DNA of 64,000 nucleotides, from NCBI GenBank assembly GCA_947069175.1, contig CAMTDV010000030.1, forward strand, positions 94,297,916 to 94,361,915, given 5' to 3'. The translations under genes were made by a program, and so were the position numbers. The notes under the pieces are model-generated. The model ran no database searches. It saw nothing but the letters and a program-made list of their open reading frames with translations, and was not told the origin of the DNA. This document shows positions 11,542 to 23,390 of this stretch, in pieces. Source of the stretch: Scalesia atractyloides (Eukaryota; Streptophyta; Magnoliopsida; Asterales; Asteraceae). The first letter of the stretch is position 1; each line of letters begins with the position of its first letter.

Positions 11542-12564
11542 ACACGCATGCCGACAGTGCCATTGAACCGGTCTGACAAGCTGACAGGCTGACAAGATTT
11601 TTTTTTTTAAATATTATTTTATTTTTATTTTTATTTTTCTAACATTTTACTTTAAGGCCTTATGTTTGATATAAAATCAATTAAAATGTTTAAAAATATA
11701 TACTCTAAGGGTATAAAATATCAATAAAACCCACAAAAATAACCTAGGATCCAAACAAAAGTTTAACCTAAATGTTAATTTATTTACCGAGTTATCGCGT
11801 TATTATTTCTAGGTTAGTAGTTTCGCGTTGATTAAATTCCCAACTCGTGCGCTCTCCTTACCATTCAAGAATACGCACCCAAGGTGAGTGAATCTCTACA
11901 AATTCCCCGTTTTAATCACGTTTGGGGGTGTGTCATGTGTCGTATCGTTTTTTTATTTTATTTAAACACTTGTGCTTATATCATTTCGTGATCAAATGTG
12001 TATTGCTTGTAGTGTGGTTTATATGTGGATACATTTTATCATTTCAGTGCACTCATTTCATTAGGCCCATCAGTTCCTCGTGGGATACGGGTTGAGCATC
12101 AGGTGCCTCATTAGATCGGTTCCATTCGAATGAGCCTTGATCTCAGATACATCATCATTCATGTCATATATTCATTCAATGTGGTTTGTGATTTGTTACA
12201 TACATACAATTGCTCACGTGTGATTATGCACAATCTTATTTAAACAACTATAAAATTAATTTACTTAAATGTTTTATCAAGGTTCACTCGCCAATTTTTG
12301 TTGACCCAAAATTTCCTCTATTTTACGCATGATACAGGTGATCAAGTTGAGGAAAGAAACACCTAGGATGGCCTAGAAGAATAAACAAGTTATTTCGTTG
12401 GAACAAGCATTTAGATTATTATTTGTGTTTGTATGAAATTTTGTTGGGTATTTAAATTTTAATTTTAATTTAATAAATATGAAACTTCTTAGTAAATATC
12501 ATGAGCTTTGGTGATAACCCAATCATGCCCCGAGTTCTATTCCGCTGCGGGTCGGGGTGTGACA

Positions 12565-15306
12565 TTACAAATGACCTTGTATACTGATTTACATGCTGGC
12601 ATTTACATATGAGGCCCGGTACAAAAACCAAGACATGATCGACTGACACACCACTGAACTTTCACAAAGAAAGCAGGATAGCAATTTCCCAGTGTATGCC
12701 TACATGCCATGCTATATTGTCGTGGCCACTACCAATTTAGTGAGCCAAGGATATCCCAGACACGGTCAAGCCCACCCCCAATGTTTTAGATTCAGTCAAA
12801 ACAGATCAAAACCGGGTTATGTAAGATTTCAGTTAATGATCAAAACTGGATAAAACATTATCCCATACCCGACCAAGCGGTAGTAGTCTACCGTATCCCA
12901 AGCCCATATAGGGAAAATAAGTTATGAGTATTTACCTGAATTGAAGTTCGTAAGTAATCCAAATTCAGCCGTATTCCAAAGCAAGTACAGGAGCAATCTA
13001 CCGGGAGGCGTTCAATCTGGAGTGATGGTAATTGATAACCAATATTAGAATGCTAACGGGTCCTTAGTTAAGTCCTAGACTTGGACCGGTTAGTCTTAAG
13101 CTAAATTATGATACGGTACGATACGCTAGATTAAGCGGTGACCGGAATAGAATGTTAATTGGACCCGACAAGTACATAGACTTGTATAATATGGGAAGAC
13201 CAATAACATTCTGGATTTTGATAAGGAATGGACAAAGTTAAACCCGTTGTGGTTAAAATACGTAAACTAGCTACGTATCCTTAACCGAACGCATATAAGC
13301 GAAATTGGGTAACCGTAAGAGTCGTATATAAGTTCCATAATGAGATATGTTTAAAATATGTTATATAATCAGTAGCATTTGCAAGGATAGGCCCGAGTTA
13401 TATTTAAAACCGATTTATGCCTTGCAAGGGCATTTTGGTCATTTTTAGGCTTATAAAAGATGTTTAAAGTGAATCTGATGTTATGACCTTAACTATTTTG
13501 TAAAAACATATATTTTATCATGTTATAATAGTAGGATATCAAATATATGTGTGTTTGATGATTTTGAAACATACTATGTCCCGTAGGGGCATTTTAGTAA
13601 TTTCACACATAGCTTCGAAGCCGAATTTGGGATTATGAGTTCGGGACTTGTACTTACTGTTGTTACATTAAAAATAAGTTTATAAATCAGTAGGTAACAA
13701 GTCTCGGCTCATTGTTATGATTTTAAACCATACTTATGCGTCGAAAGGCGTAAAAGTCGCTAAAATGCCGTTAAATCGATATTTAATATAAACTGATGTT
13801 AGGACCTGTTTTAAATGGCCAAAATCTATCATTTAACTTATAACATCAGTAAGTTAAGGTTTTGATTATAAAAAGTTTGATTTTTGCTATTTTTTCGTAA
13901 AAAGGGTAGTTTAGTCATTTAGCAACGATTAGCGATTCTTAAGCATGCATTCAAGTCATAAACTGAACAAACATCCCAAATGGTCCTACTTATCATAACA
14001 TATCAGTAAGTATATCATCCATATGCTCATATGCGCTAAAAATCTCATTTTGCGCAAAAAGGACCTATTTGCAAAGTTTTTAAAGATTTTACGGAATTTA
14101 TGCAATAACTCGGATTTCTTAGGAATTGAGTCACGAAACTTTAGGAAAATTTTCTTAACATAATGATGGTCATAAAATGACCATAACTTAGTATCAAGAA
14201 AGGCTCAAAACGGGTCAGAACTGAAAGTCAACAGAAAGTCAATTGTTTGAGACTTTCGGTTACGAATCGAGCCTAGGCCAAAACTTGACGAGCCGAATCT
14301 ATAGACATATGTTCTAACACTTATTTTTAGGTTGTTAGCGTATCAAAACATATTTTATAACATCTAGATCATTAGTTATGATTTATATAAAAACTGGACA
14401 GTTTGACTTTATTTGACTTTTTGGTTAACTCGTCAATTGGCAATGAATTCGTGGTAATCTGGATATGCCCTCTTGAGGGATTATCGCCTCCATCATTACA
14501 ATCACGTAGGAACTTACGTTACGATCAATGGCTGGATTATCATGGCCTTAGATCAAAGTCAATGCGTATTTACGACAAGACTTTGACTATGGTTTAAAAC
14601 TTAAAGAAAGGACTTAGCATGAATTTGGAACACTTACAAAATGTCCAGAGATTGCTAAGAACAGAAGGAGATGCACAAAGTTTCCTAGAACCTCTCCAAG
14701 GAAAGCTTGTTTGAGTTTGAGGTAGTGAAGAACAATGTTGCAACATAGAGTGCATTATAAGGATGAGGTGCTAAGAAGTGTTGCCAAGTGTTGGGATATG
14801 ATTTCAGATGTTTACAAGTGTTTTGAAGTGTCAAACACTGAGTAAAAGGTGGCAAAATCGCGAGAGAAGTGGCAGGTTTGGTGGCAAATGCAGGAAACTG
14901 CAGCTGGCACACACCAGCTGAAAAAGTGTGACCCCCGCGCCGGGCGCCAGCCTCTGTTGCACCTGGCGCGCCACGCTACGGTGCCTTTTCTCAAAATTTT
15001 CATTTTTGCCCCCTGGACTTCCCAAACCTCCATATTTTGATATTTTTGCATGTTTTAGTCAGTATGGCCATCGTTTGACACTCTCGGAAATAAAACTGAA
15101 CATTGTAGAGTTTCAGGTTCGCTAAAAGGTCACTCAGAGGCATACATTAAGCATGTTGACACTTTTAGTCCCTTAACTTATTAATTTATCGTTCGGAGGT
15201 TATAATTAACATAACGATGTATTTGGTCCCTCTCGTTTTAGCACGTGGCAGGATCATTAGGACACGTGTCGGAATTTTACAGGACGGGTTTTTACGAGGT
15301 GTTACA
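12565..15306 (-). repeat. Outer Ty3/gypsy LTR, part 2
   Basis: The interrupted outer LTR resumes here after the inserted element and its 5-bp target duplication, and ends ...GAGGTGTTACA at 15306 (TGTAACACCTC on the minus strand, a normal LTR start). No genes are visible; the short frames at 14403-15125 have no recognisable content. A GC-rich patch lies near 14930-14980. This is the 5' LTR of the minus-strand element whose body lies left of position 2066. Confidence 0.7.
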
Positions 15307-17468
15307 GGCGCCTATCCTGATAAGTGCGTAAAACTTCATATTTAAGCCTTATTGAAGCTCATACTTAACCCTAATCAATCTCAAACAATCCTAGACAAAT
15401 TGGGAGCTTCTTAGACAAATTTCAGGCATCTTGTGGAGCATAATCGAGCAAGACAAAGCATCGGTTGAAGTTGTGAAGACTTGGGATCGTGTTGGCTCGC
15501 GTGTTCAGCATCCGTGTTAACTTGTTCTCTTGCTTAATGCTTTGATTATGTTTTGCTACTTTGTGATGACACATGTTCTTGATTTTATAATGATGTGTAG
15601 TTAACTTGTTTTCTACCCAGACTGAGATGATTGGTTTGTTAAGTTTAGATTTTTGTTATGGATTATTAGTTATTTATGAATTATTTGCGAAAGTATTCGA
15701 CTTGATTATTGGTTTGATGTATTTGCATGCTTAAAGTTGTTTAATTATCGTTTGTTTCTTCGTGTGAGTCTTGGTGGATGTCTTTCACAAAATAGGTTCA
15801 TGCTAGATTATAACTTTATATTGTGATCTTTTGGGTTAATTGGCCAATACACCTAAGAAGTGATAATTGATAATTAATTAAGTTTAAGTGTTCTACTAAT
15901 CTCAATAGTTGTGAAGTGCGAGGTTATTGTTAGGTCTAAGTCATTAAATTTCTAGCTATAAGCTTCGTGAGGAATCTGAACTAGTTTCCCTATTAACCGT
16001 TGTCTAACAAGTCAAATTGGAAACCTGAGTCTATCCTAGGTTTATAGCCTGTGAGGGAGTAAATAAGATTAGGATACTTTCATAAACCACTTAGATAGCC
16101 TGTGAGGGAGTCTAGACCAACCGGTGTTCGTAACAGCCTTTAGAGTGCCATAAGTGTCTTCCTGAGAAAGGTCAGGGGTCTTGTTTGGTTCTGGACATGT
16201 TTAGTATTAGAAGATCCTGGTTCCATAGTAATTAACATCCTAGTAATATCATTACCGATGCAAGCCAGGATTCCAGTCTAGGTAGTTGTCTCCATCATCT
16301 GAGTAAACCCAAGTTCAGTTCGTACGTAGTTAATTTAGTTAATTAGTATTAATTAATTTAAGAGTCTAGTTAACGTAGTTAAATAGAGTCTCGTGGGTTC
16401 GATATCCGGAATTACTTAGGTTTACTAGAGTCGATCGGTTCACTTGCCGGTTAGTAGTTTAGTCGAGTTTAGAGAGTCTAGAATATTACTTACTGTCTAG
16501 ATTAGGTTAATTTAGTTTGTTTTTATTAAACTACTTTTAGCACATCAATGCTCACTACAATTTTCAAAGTAAAGTAAACGTGTTTCCTTTAAACATGATA
16601 GTTATGACAAAGTTTTCTAAAGTAGAGTATACAAATTTAAAGTGCTAAAGTATTATAGTGGTCAAGCGTAAAGTGTTATAGTATGCATGTTGCATAGTAT
16701 AGGGCAATTGCCCACATGGCTGTAAGTGTTGTTTCATGGAATATGGTCGTGAACCTAGCTCTTAGGGAGCACCGAACAGGCAGTTACCTGCTGGGCTGCA
16801 AATATAGGCGGTTACCTACGGGGTCGTATTATAGTGGCAGTGATTTTGTTGCTTGTCGATGATTGATCAATTACGTAGAGTATAGAGTGTTTGCATTATT
16901 CATTTCAACATGTTCATGATTGTTAAAGAATGTTGTCATTGTATATAATGCTATGATTGTAAGTGTCATAAGTTATTGATACATTAAAAAGGTTTTATGT
17001 GTTCAATGCTTGTTAAGGTTATAATTACATGATTTAAGCTAGAAATCATTTGGCGTAGCTAACTTTAAATATGCACATCATCTTGAATGAGTAGGTGATG
17101 TCTGGTTTAAGGCAAGGAAACCCGTTGGCCACTAACATCCTATTTATGTTATTGTTTTCCGTTTAAGACAATGTCTACTTTACTTTGAGACACATGTTTT
17201 TGCTGTAACTGAATAAAATTTACTATTGAACTATTTGTCGTAAAGTAAATCCAACAGCTAAGACCCTAGAGTTCAAGGCGTGTCATGGACTCGTACCAAG
17301 ACGTCCTAAATCGAGGAATTTATTTATATTATATGGAATAACTATTATGAATTTATTTATATTACATGGAATAACTATTATAAATATCTACGTTAATGAT
17401 AATTACAGTCTTTCCACAGATAATTTTTGAATTTATTTATGTTACATGCAACAAAGTTTTCATATATC
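15307..17468. other. Decayed LTR-like intergenic DNA
   Basis: No coding region is visible. TGATAAGTGCGTAAAAC near 15318 and TTAGCACATCA near 16540 resemble the ends of a Tat/Athila-type LTR, and 16380-16450 has the GTGGGTTCGATATCCGG style common in such LTRs. I could not find a primer site or a partner LTR. The block 16690-16860 (repeated GGGCAATTGCCC- and GCAGTTACCTGC-like palindromes) also looks LTR-derived. Weak assignment. Confidence 0.3.
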
Positions 17469-17471
17469 TTT

Positions 17472-17852
17472 TCACTGGCAGTTTTTGTTTCGACCAGGTC
17501 CACCAAAGAAAACGTGTGTGCCCCAATAGCTATCATCTTTGACATGCATGAAAATATCATAGCAATTGTAGTCCTTATTGGCGATTTCTAGATCACCCGG
17601 AGTCCTTAAATAGTTCGATGCATCCACTGCTTGAATATTTCTTATATAACTAGCTTTACGAAACCCTTGTTCAGGAAATTGACCAGTGCCCATTTGGGTG
17701 GTTGTATGATAGTCGAGTGAGTCAACAATCGCAACCTCTCCGCCCCACTCTATCAATGACGCACCATGACATAGGTGTGAAAACAATTTAGATGGCCAAT
17801 ATCCTACTGTTTCTCCATTAATTTCCATCCACCAATCGCCACCTTTTGGTCC
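17472..17852 (-). pseudogene. Neprosin-domain gene, terminal exon only
   Basis: The minus-strand exon starts after a plausible acceptor (TTTTTTGATAG, 17853) and runs to TGA at 17472-17474. It encodes a recognisable C-terminal half of the plant neprosin (DUF239) domain: GDWWMEINGE, VGYWPSKLF, ASLIEWGGEV, TQMGTGQFPEQGF, KASYIRNIQ, NYLRTPGD and the final YWGTHVFFGGPGRNKNC. Neprosins are secreted prolyl endopeptidases; most plant paralogues are uncharacterised. No upstream exons (propeptide, N-terminal neprosin half) are seen in the following kilobase, which instead leads into MITEs. The exon has no internal stop, so it is either a recent fragment or the last exon of a gene with a long, transposon-filled intron. 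Confidence 0.85.
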
Positions 17853-18620
17853 CTATCAAAAAATGGTACAATAAACATCAGCCTTTGTGCTTATGCAACT
17901 TGTACATTCTGCCTCAATGGCTATACATGGTACATTTAAGCTTTATGCAAGCGTCAATGGTTGTAAACGTTTAATTTATTATTTTATGAACTAGTTTTCA
18001 ATATGTAATCGTGCTTAACTTATCAAATCACTCATAATGAGGTGAGTGAGGGACACCCAAAATTCCACATAGGCCGTAATAACAAGAAAAACCAAAGATG
18101 TCGTATTGTGCGGCTGAGTCTTTGGCATGTTTGTGACTTCGTATTCCATATTCGAATACGTGTGCCCCCCCTCAGAAAAGAAAAAGTTGCACTATCTTTT
18201 AGGTTATTGAGTTCATTTCAGAACTCTAAATAATTACAGAACTTTCAGAACTCCTAATAAACAATCACTTTATAAAAATATTTTTACATTTAGTGCACTT
18301 TTATCATTTATTATATGTAATTTTATAATTAAAACATCTTCAAAGTAGTTTACATATGTGTAATAGCCAAATTATATATATGTGTACTAACTTATTACAT
18401 ATATGTAAAAATACTAGTTTACATATATGTAATCATAAACTTACATATAAAAAAGTTCAAATTACTCTTAAGATGTATGTAATGATAAAAATACATGAAA
18501 TAAATGATAAAGTTATCCTAAATATAAATAAAAAGATTGTTTATTAGGAGTTCTGCGAGTTCTGTAAATATTTAGGGTTCTGAAATGATCTTCACCATAT
18601 GTATACCATATATATATATA
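17853..18620. other. Non-coding AT-rich stretch
   Basis: No gene is seen. The segment 18190-18600 contains an inverted pair around AGAACTC...GAGTTCT (about 18225-18250 and 18545-18565) enclosing AT-rich DNA with repeated ACATATATGTAA words. It may be a small foldback element, but I cannot define its ends. Confidence 0.3.
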
Positions 18621-19047
18621 TAGGGGAGGGTTTAAATGAGAACGCTAAATATCGCGAGAACCGTGAGAATGAATGAAAAAACCACGAAAACTTGGTCAAA
18701 AACAATTCAAATTCAAAATTTCTTTTTACACTTATCATTATTATTCGAATACGATGTTAGAAATTTAATTTATACGTTTAAATTTACGTGAATTCGTAAA
18801 TATATTTTTTTACACATGTGTAAGTTTGTCATTTACACATGTGTAAATTTGTTATATTTACACATGTGTAAAAAATCTAATAAGAGTGAATTTGAGGGGA
18901 TAAATGAATTATTCGATGTTGTAAATTCTTATTTTGATGTTGTATTTTAATTACAATGAGTTTTGTATTAAAAAAATTGATTTTGATTGGTTTTTCATTT
19001 GTTCTTACGGTCTCGCAATATTTAGCGTTCTCAAGATAACTCTCCCC

Positions 19048-19050
<3 letters not shown>
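18621..19050. mobile_element. Foldback MITE-like unit, family 1
   Basis: The left end TAGGGGAGGG followed by GAGAACGCTAAATATCGCGA is matched in reverse complement at the right end (CGCAATATTTAGCGTTCTC, then TCCCCTA). Arms are about 60-70 bp. The interior is AT-rich with several ACACATGTGT palindromes. It sits in TA repeats on both sides. No coding capacity. Confidence 0.7.
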
Positions 19051-19075
<25 letters not shown>

Positions 19076-19078
<3 letters not shown>

Positions 19079-19462
19079 GGGAGGGTTCAAATGAGAATGC
19101 TAATATCGTGAGAACTGTGAGAACAAATAGAAAAATGTCAAAAACTTGGTCAAAAACATTTCAAATCAAAATTTCTTTTTACACTTATCATTATTATTAG
19201 AATACAATATTAGAAATTAAATTTACAGATGTGTAAGTTTACCATTTACACATGTGTAATTTTTTTGTATTCACACATGTGTAAAAATTTTATTAAGAGT
19301 GATGTTGAGAGGAAAGATAAATTATTTAAATAGGAAATTCTTTTTTTAATTTTGTATTTCAACTATAATGAAGTTTGTATTAAAAAAATAATTTTGATTG
19401 GTTTTTTCATCCGTTCTCATGGTTCTTGCAATATTTAGCGTTCCCAAGATAACATTCCCATA
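19076..19462. mobile_element. Foldback MITE-like unit, family 1
   Basis: Same family as 18621-19050: GGGAGGGTTCAAATGAGAA at the left, TTTAGCGTTCCCAAGATAAC and TTCCCATATA at the right, TA runs outside. Interior words such as TTTACACATGTGTAA are shared. Confidence 0.65.
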
Positions 19463-19488
19463 TATATATATATATGTATATATATATG

Positions 19489-19528
<40 letters not shown>
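19462..19528. repeat. TA/TATG microsatellite
   Basis: A TA-rich run with interspersed TATG units separates two MITE-like units. The isoleucine/tyrosine frames across it are artefacts of the repeat. Confidence 0.85.
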
Positions 19529-20224
19529 ACGGGATCAGGAGAAAACGATTGGAAGTGTGAAAATGGTGAGAACGGATCCTGACCGAACACGTGGTAGGGG
19601 GCACTAAATGATATGCAGGGTATGATTGTCATTGTGCAGTGGCGTTTTAAATTCGTTTCAAACAAAATTCCAAAAGATTTCATATTAGTTGTTACCTCAT
19701 CCCCAAGCTTTCGAGATTGATGGCGTGTAATGTGGATGCTGATCTACAGAGTAATTTTCTGATGTTGTTTTCATATTTGATTCCAGCCAATCATGTAACA
19801 GATATGGCGTTTTCTTTCTTTATGGTTGTTTAATGGTGTTTTCTTTCTCAATGTAATATTTGAAAATGGTGTTTTATTTTTTCAATGTTGTTCTTCATAT
19901 ATTCAATATGAGGCATTTTCATTATTATTTTAATTGTCATTTAGGATCTAATATATGCTTATTTGTTTACGATCAATGGGGTTTTACATTTGGTTACGTA
20001 CATATCAATAATTTTTGGCGTTTGTATGAATGACGTTTTAGATAAAGATGATGTTTCATCTGGAAGGGACTGATGTTTAATGTCGAGAATTTAATGTCGT
20101 TTTATTTTAGAGAAGTCAAAAGACATCACCACGCCAATCTAATCCATAGAATGTTTTGATCCAACGGATGAGAGACGTTCTCACCGTTTTCACACTTATA
20201 AGCGTTTTCCTTAAATCTTGCCCC

Positions 20225-20225
<1 letters not shown>
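19529..20225. mobile_element. Foldback MITE-like unit, family 2
   Basis: The left arm contains GGAAGTGTGAAAATGGTGAG and the right arm its near reverse complement (GTTCTCACCGTTTTCACACT), ending TTGCCCCTATA. The interior has several diverged ATGGCGTTTT-like words. TA runs lie on both sides. Confidence 0.6.

Positions 20226-20296
<71 letters not shown>
20225..20296. repeat. TA microsatellite
   Basis: About 70 bp of almost pure TA repeat between two MITE-like units. Confidence 0.9.
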
Positions 20297-20302
<6 letters not shown>

Positions 20303-21125
20303 GATCCGGAGAAAACGCCTGGAAGTGTGAAAATGGTGAGAACGATTTTCAGCCACAAGATCATTATGATTTGTGGCTAAGATTGATGCGATAGCATTTT
20401 TATAAATAATAAGAACTCTAGAACTAACAGGAGGGGTAATATGGGAAGATCCAAACAAGGGTGCACATGCTAATCACATACCATTTCCCCCCGTCATATT
20501 TAAACGGCAATAACTTTTTTATACGTAATTATTTTTAAAAATAAATTACACCGTAAAATTCTGTGTTTTTTTATCTTTCCAACGAGTATACTATTGATAA
20601 ATTTTTTGGAAAAAAATGAACTAGGTTTTTATGGCGTTTTAAGCTTTGTTTTTTTTTTTGGCGTTTTCAAATTTGTTTTTTATGGCGTTTTGAACTGGGT
20701 TTTCATGTTTTTTATGGTATTTCAACTAGTTTTAATGGCGTTTGTCTGAACTAAGTGTTTTATGGCGTTTTCAACTAAGTTTTTTCATGTCGATTTTTCT
20801 GAACTAGGAGTTTTATGGCGTTTTTATTTGAACACCCGGTTCATGTCATTTTTTTATTTCAAAAGTATTGCATTAGTATACTCGTTGTAAAGATAATAAA
20901 ACACTCGATTTTATGGTGAAATTTTTTTAAAAAATAATCACGTATAAAAAATTTACGGGAGTTTAAAAAAGATGGTGGAATGTGCATGTGACTTGCATGT
21001 GGGTGGTATTTGGCATGTGAGTGGCATGTGCATGGACCTTTTGACAAAATTGGTTTTGATTGGTTTTTCCATTGGTTCTCATGGTTCTCGCAATATTTAG
21101 CGTCCTCAATATAACCCTCCTCTAT
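20297..21125. mobile_element. Composite MITE-like region
   Basis: The left end is family 2 (GGAAGTGTGAAAATGGTGAG at about 20320). The right end (21040-21121) is family 1 (TTCTCGCAATATTTAGCG). Between them, 20500-20600 and 20860-20960 form inverted arms around a block of ATGGCGTTTT-type repeats (20630-20830). It is probably a chimera or nested pair; exact borders are uncertain. Confidence 0.45.
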
Positions 21126-21130
21126 ATATA

Positions 21131-21531
21131 TAGGATTCGGTTCAAATAAAAACCACCATTAGTTGCGAGAACCGCGATAACTTTTTGATTCAGGGCGAGG
21201 CGAGTTGGGCCAAAAGTTTTTTGCACAAATGTAGATGAATATATATTATAAACAAATCTGTAAAAAATTGTTAAGTCGGTAGTTTTGACTGATGCAAGTT
21301 TTTTTTAACGCCTGGCGTAAAATTTAAATTTAAAATTTACGCCTGGCGTAAAAAAACTAGTGGCGGTCAAAACTACCGACTCGACAAATTTTTAATTTTT
21401 TTATTACAGATGTGTTTATAGTATTTTCATCTACGTTTGTGCAAAAAATATTTGGCCTAACTGCCCCGAATCAAAAAGTTCTTACGGTTCTCGCAACTCA
21501 TGGTGGTTTTCATTTGAACAGAATCCTCTAT
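21131..21531. mobile_element. Foldback MITE-like unit, family 3 (near-complete hairpin)
   Basis: The whole unit folds on itself: TAGGATTCGGTTCAAAT at the left pairs with ATTTGAACAGAATCCTCTA at the right, and TTTTTGATTCAGGGCGAGGC with GCCCCGAATCAAAAAG. TTACGCCTGGCGTAAA occurs twice at the centre (about 21306 and 21339). No coding capacity. Confidence 0.75.
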
Positions 21532-21572
21532 AGATATATATATCTATATATCTATATATATATATATAAATA

Positions 21573-22330
21573 TATAGGAGGTTTATCTTGAGAACGCTAA
21601 ATATTGCGAGAACCATGAGAACCAATAAAAAAACCAATCAAAACCAATTTCTTTAATACAAACCTCTTTGTAATTAAGATACAACATCAAAAGAAGATAT
21701 TACAACATCAAATAATTCATATATCCTCTCAAAATCACTTGCACATGTGTAATGACAAACTTACACATGTGTAATTTTTCTTTATTTACGAATTCACGTA
21801 AATTTAAACGTGTAAATTAAATTTCTAACATTGTATTCGATAATAATGATAAGTGTAAAAAATTAAATTACTTTTTACCAAGTTCTTGTTGTTTTTTCAT
21901 TCGTTCTCACGGTTCTCACAATATATAGTGTTCTCATTTAAACTTGTGAGACCCGTGATAACCAATGAAAAAACCACAAGAACTTGATAAAAACAATTCA
22001 AATTCAAAAAAAAATACACTTATTATTATCATTCAAATACAATGTTAGAAATTAAATTTACGTGAATTCGTAAATAAAGAAAATTTACACGTGTGTAAGT
22101 TTGTAATTTAGACATGTGTAAATATGTTATATTTACACAGGTGTAAAAAAATCTAAAAAAAGTGATTTTAAGAGGAGAAATGAACTATTTAATGTTGTAA
22201 ATTCTTTTTTTTTATGTTGTATTTTAATTAAAATGAGGTTTGTATTAAAAAGAATCGGTTTTGATTGGTTTTTTCATTTGTTCTCATCGTACTTGCAATA
22301 TTTAGCGTTCTCAAGATAACCTTCCCCTAT
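21573..22330. mobile_element. Two adjoining family-1 MITE-like units
   Basis: Unit a (about 21573-21945) starts GAGGTTTATCTTGAGAACGC and ends in the reverse complement. Unit b (about 21946-22330) starts GTGAGACCCGTGATAACC and ends TTAGCGTTCTCAAGATAACC, CCTTCCCCTA. They abut without a TA run, as if two copies were fused or partly deleted. Confidence 0.55.
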
Positions 22331-22350
22331 ATCCCTATATATGTACATAG

Positions 22351-22736
22351 AGGAGGGTTATCTTGAGAACGCTAAATATTGCGAGAACCGTGAGAACGAA
22401 TAGAAAAATCATTTTTTTTAATACAAACCTCGTTGTGATTATAAACACATCAAAAAAGAATTTACAAAATCAAATAATTCATTTATCCTCTGAAAATCAC
22501 TCTTATGAGATTTTTTACACATGTGTAAATGACAAAGTTACACATGTGCAATTTTTCTTTATTTATGAATTCAAGTAAATTTAAAGATGTAAATGAAATT
22601 TCTACTGTTGTATTCGAATAATAATGATAAGTGTAAAAAAATTGAATTTGAGTTGGCTTTTACCAAGTTCTCGTGGTTATTCCATTCTTTCTCACGGTTC
22701 TCACAATATTTAGTGTTCTCATTTAAACCTTCCCCT
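22351..22736. mobile_element. Foldback MITE-like unit, family 1
   Basis: GAGGAGGGTTATCTTGAGAA at the left; TTTAGTGTTCTCATTTAAAC and CCTTCCCCTATA at the right. Confidence 0.65.
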
Positions 22737-22929
22737 ATATATATATATATATAGGAGAAGGATCCGTTAGAAACCACCCTTTATTGCGAGAACCGCGAGA
22801 ATCAATATGAACACAACCAAAAATACCTAAAAAAAATTAAAAACCACCCAAAAAATGTTAACATTTTTTACACAAAAAAGCGCTACTTTTCGTCACCAAA
22901 AAAAAGATTTTTTTGTTGATGATGTGAAA

Positions 22930-23262
22930 TCCTCTCACGTTCTTGGTCAAATAATGGCTCTAGCTTCATTCTCGCTTTGGGATCATCTCGCCTTCGTGGG
23001 TCTCCGCTTTCCAGCTGCGGAAAGCTTCACTCCCTTCACTGAATGAAGACCAAGGAAAGAACTTCAAATGTTTAACCATTTAGCTATGGATGCTTAGCGG
23101 GGGTTGAGAGATCCCTTGTCGCCGACAAAGAAAAGAAGGTAGAACCAATGGGTCCTTAGTCCGCCCCTTATGTAGTACATAGAGGCGTCGCGAAGGAATG
23201 AAGAATGCCCCTTTCCTCCCCTTAGTCCATAGGAAGAACTGGACGACCAAATACAAGCACTT
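22930..23262. other. Higher-GC block, possibly mitochondrial DNA
   Basis: This stretch differs from its AT-rich surroundings in base composition. Its wording (for example AGCTTCACTCCCTTCACTGA, GCGAAGGAATGAAGAATGCC) reads like plant mitochondrial intergenic DNA. It has no open gene beyond the short frame 22855-23046. The organellar origin is an impression from composition and style only. Confidence 0.35.
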
Positions 23263-23390
23263 CGATTTTTTTTTAAAAAGTAATAAAAAAATTTGAGTGG
23301 TTTTTAGATTTTTTTTAGGTTTTCTGGGGGTGTAGTTATTAGCATTTAACTTGGGTGGGGGTAGGTTTTTTGGGGGGTTTAGCTTTATGG

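Larger units (their letters stand above)
2490..12564 (+). mobile_element. Full-length, inactivated Ty3/gypsy retrotransposon (Del/Tekay-like)
   Basis: The element has two LTRs (2490-4757 and 10285-12564, TG...CA ends), a Met-tRNA primer site, gag, protease, reverse transcriptase, RNase H, integrase with a C-terminal chromodomain-like segment, and a polypurine tract directly before the 3' LTR. The domain order PR-RT-RH-IN is Ty3/gypsy. The long LTRs and RT wording (for example LPRIDDLIDQLQG and FIDDILIYSK) suit the Del/Tekay chromovirus clade; the clade is my inference. Flanking 5-mers GTACA (2485-2489) and TTACA (12565-12569) match at 4 of 5 and are taken as the target duplication. Several stops and single-base deletions break pol, so this copy cannot make a full polyprotein. 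It sits inside the LTR of an older element. Confidence 0.95.
10285..12564 (+). repeat. 3' LTR of the Ty3/gypsy element
   Basis: It is about 2280 bp, begins TGTAACATTCGTG and ends GGGGTGTGACA. It is closely similar to 2490-4757 but carries an extra segment near its end (ATCATGAGCTTTGGTGATAA at 12500), which is also present in the isolated LTR and in the gag-only LTRs and is therefore lost from the 5' LTR. Confidence 0.93.

Noticed and set aside
14685..15125. Several 60-80 codon ORFs on both strands
   Set aside because: They lie in the GC-rich end of the outer LTR, overlap one another and have no recognisable content.
19407..19683. ORFs rich in Ile/Tyr (also 20126-20458, 20156-20380, 51312-51605)
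   Set aside because: They are translations of TA microsatellites.
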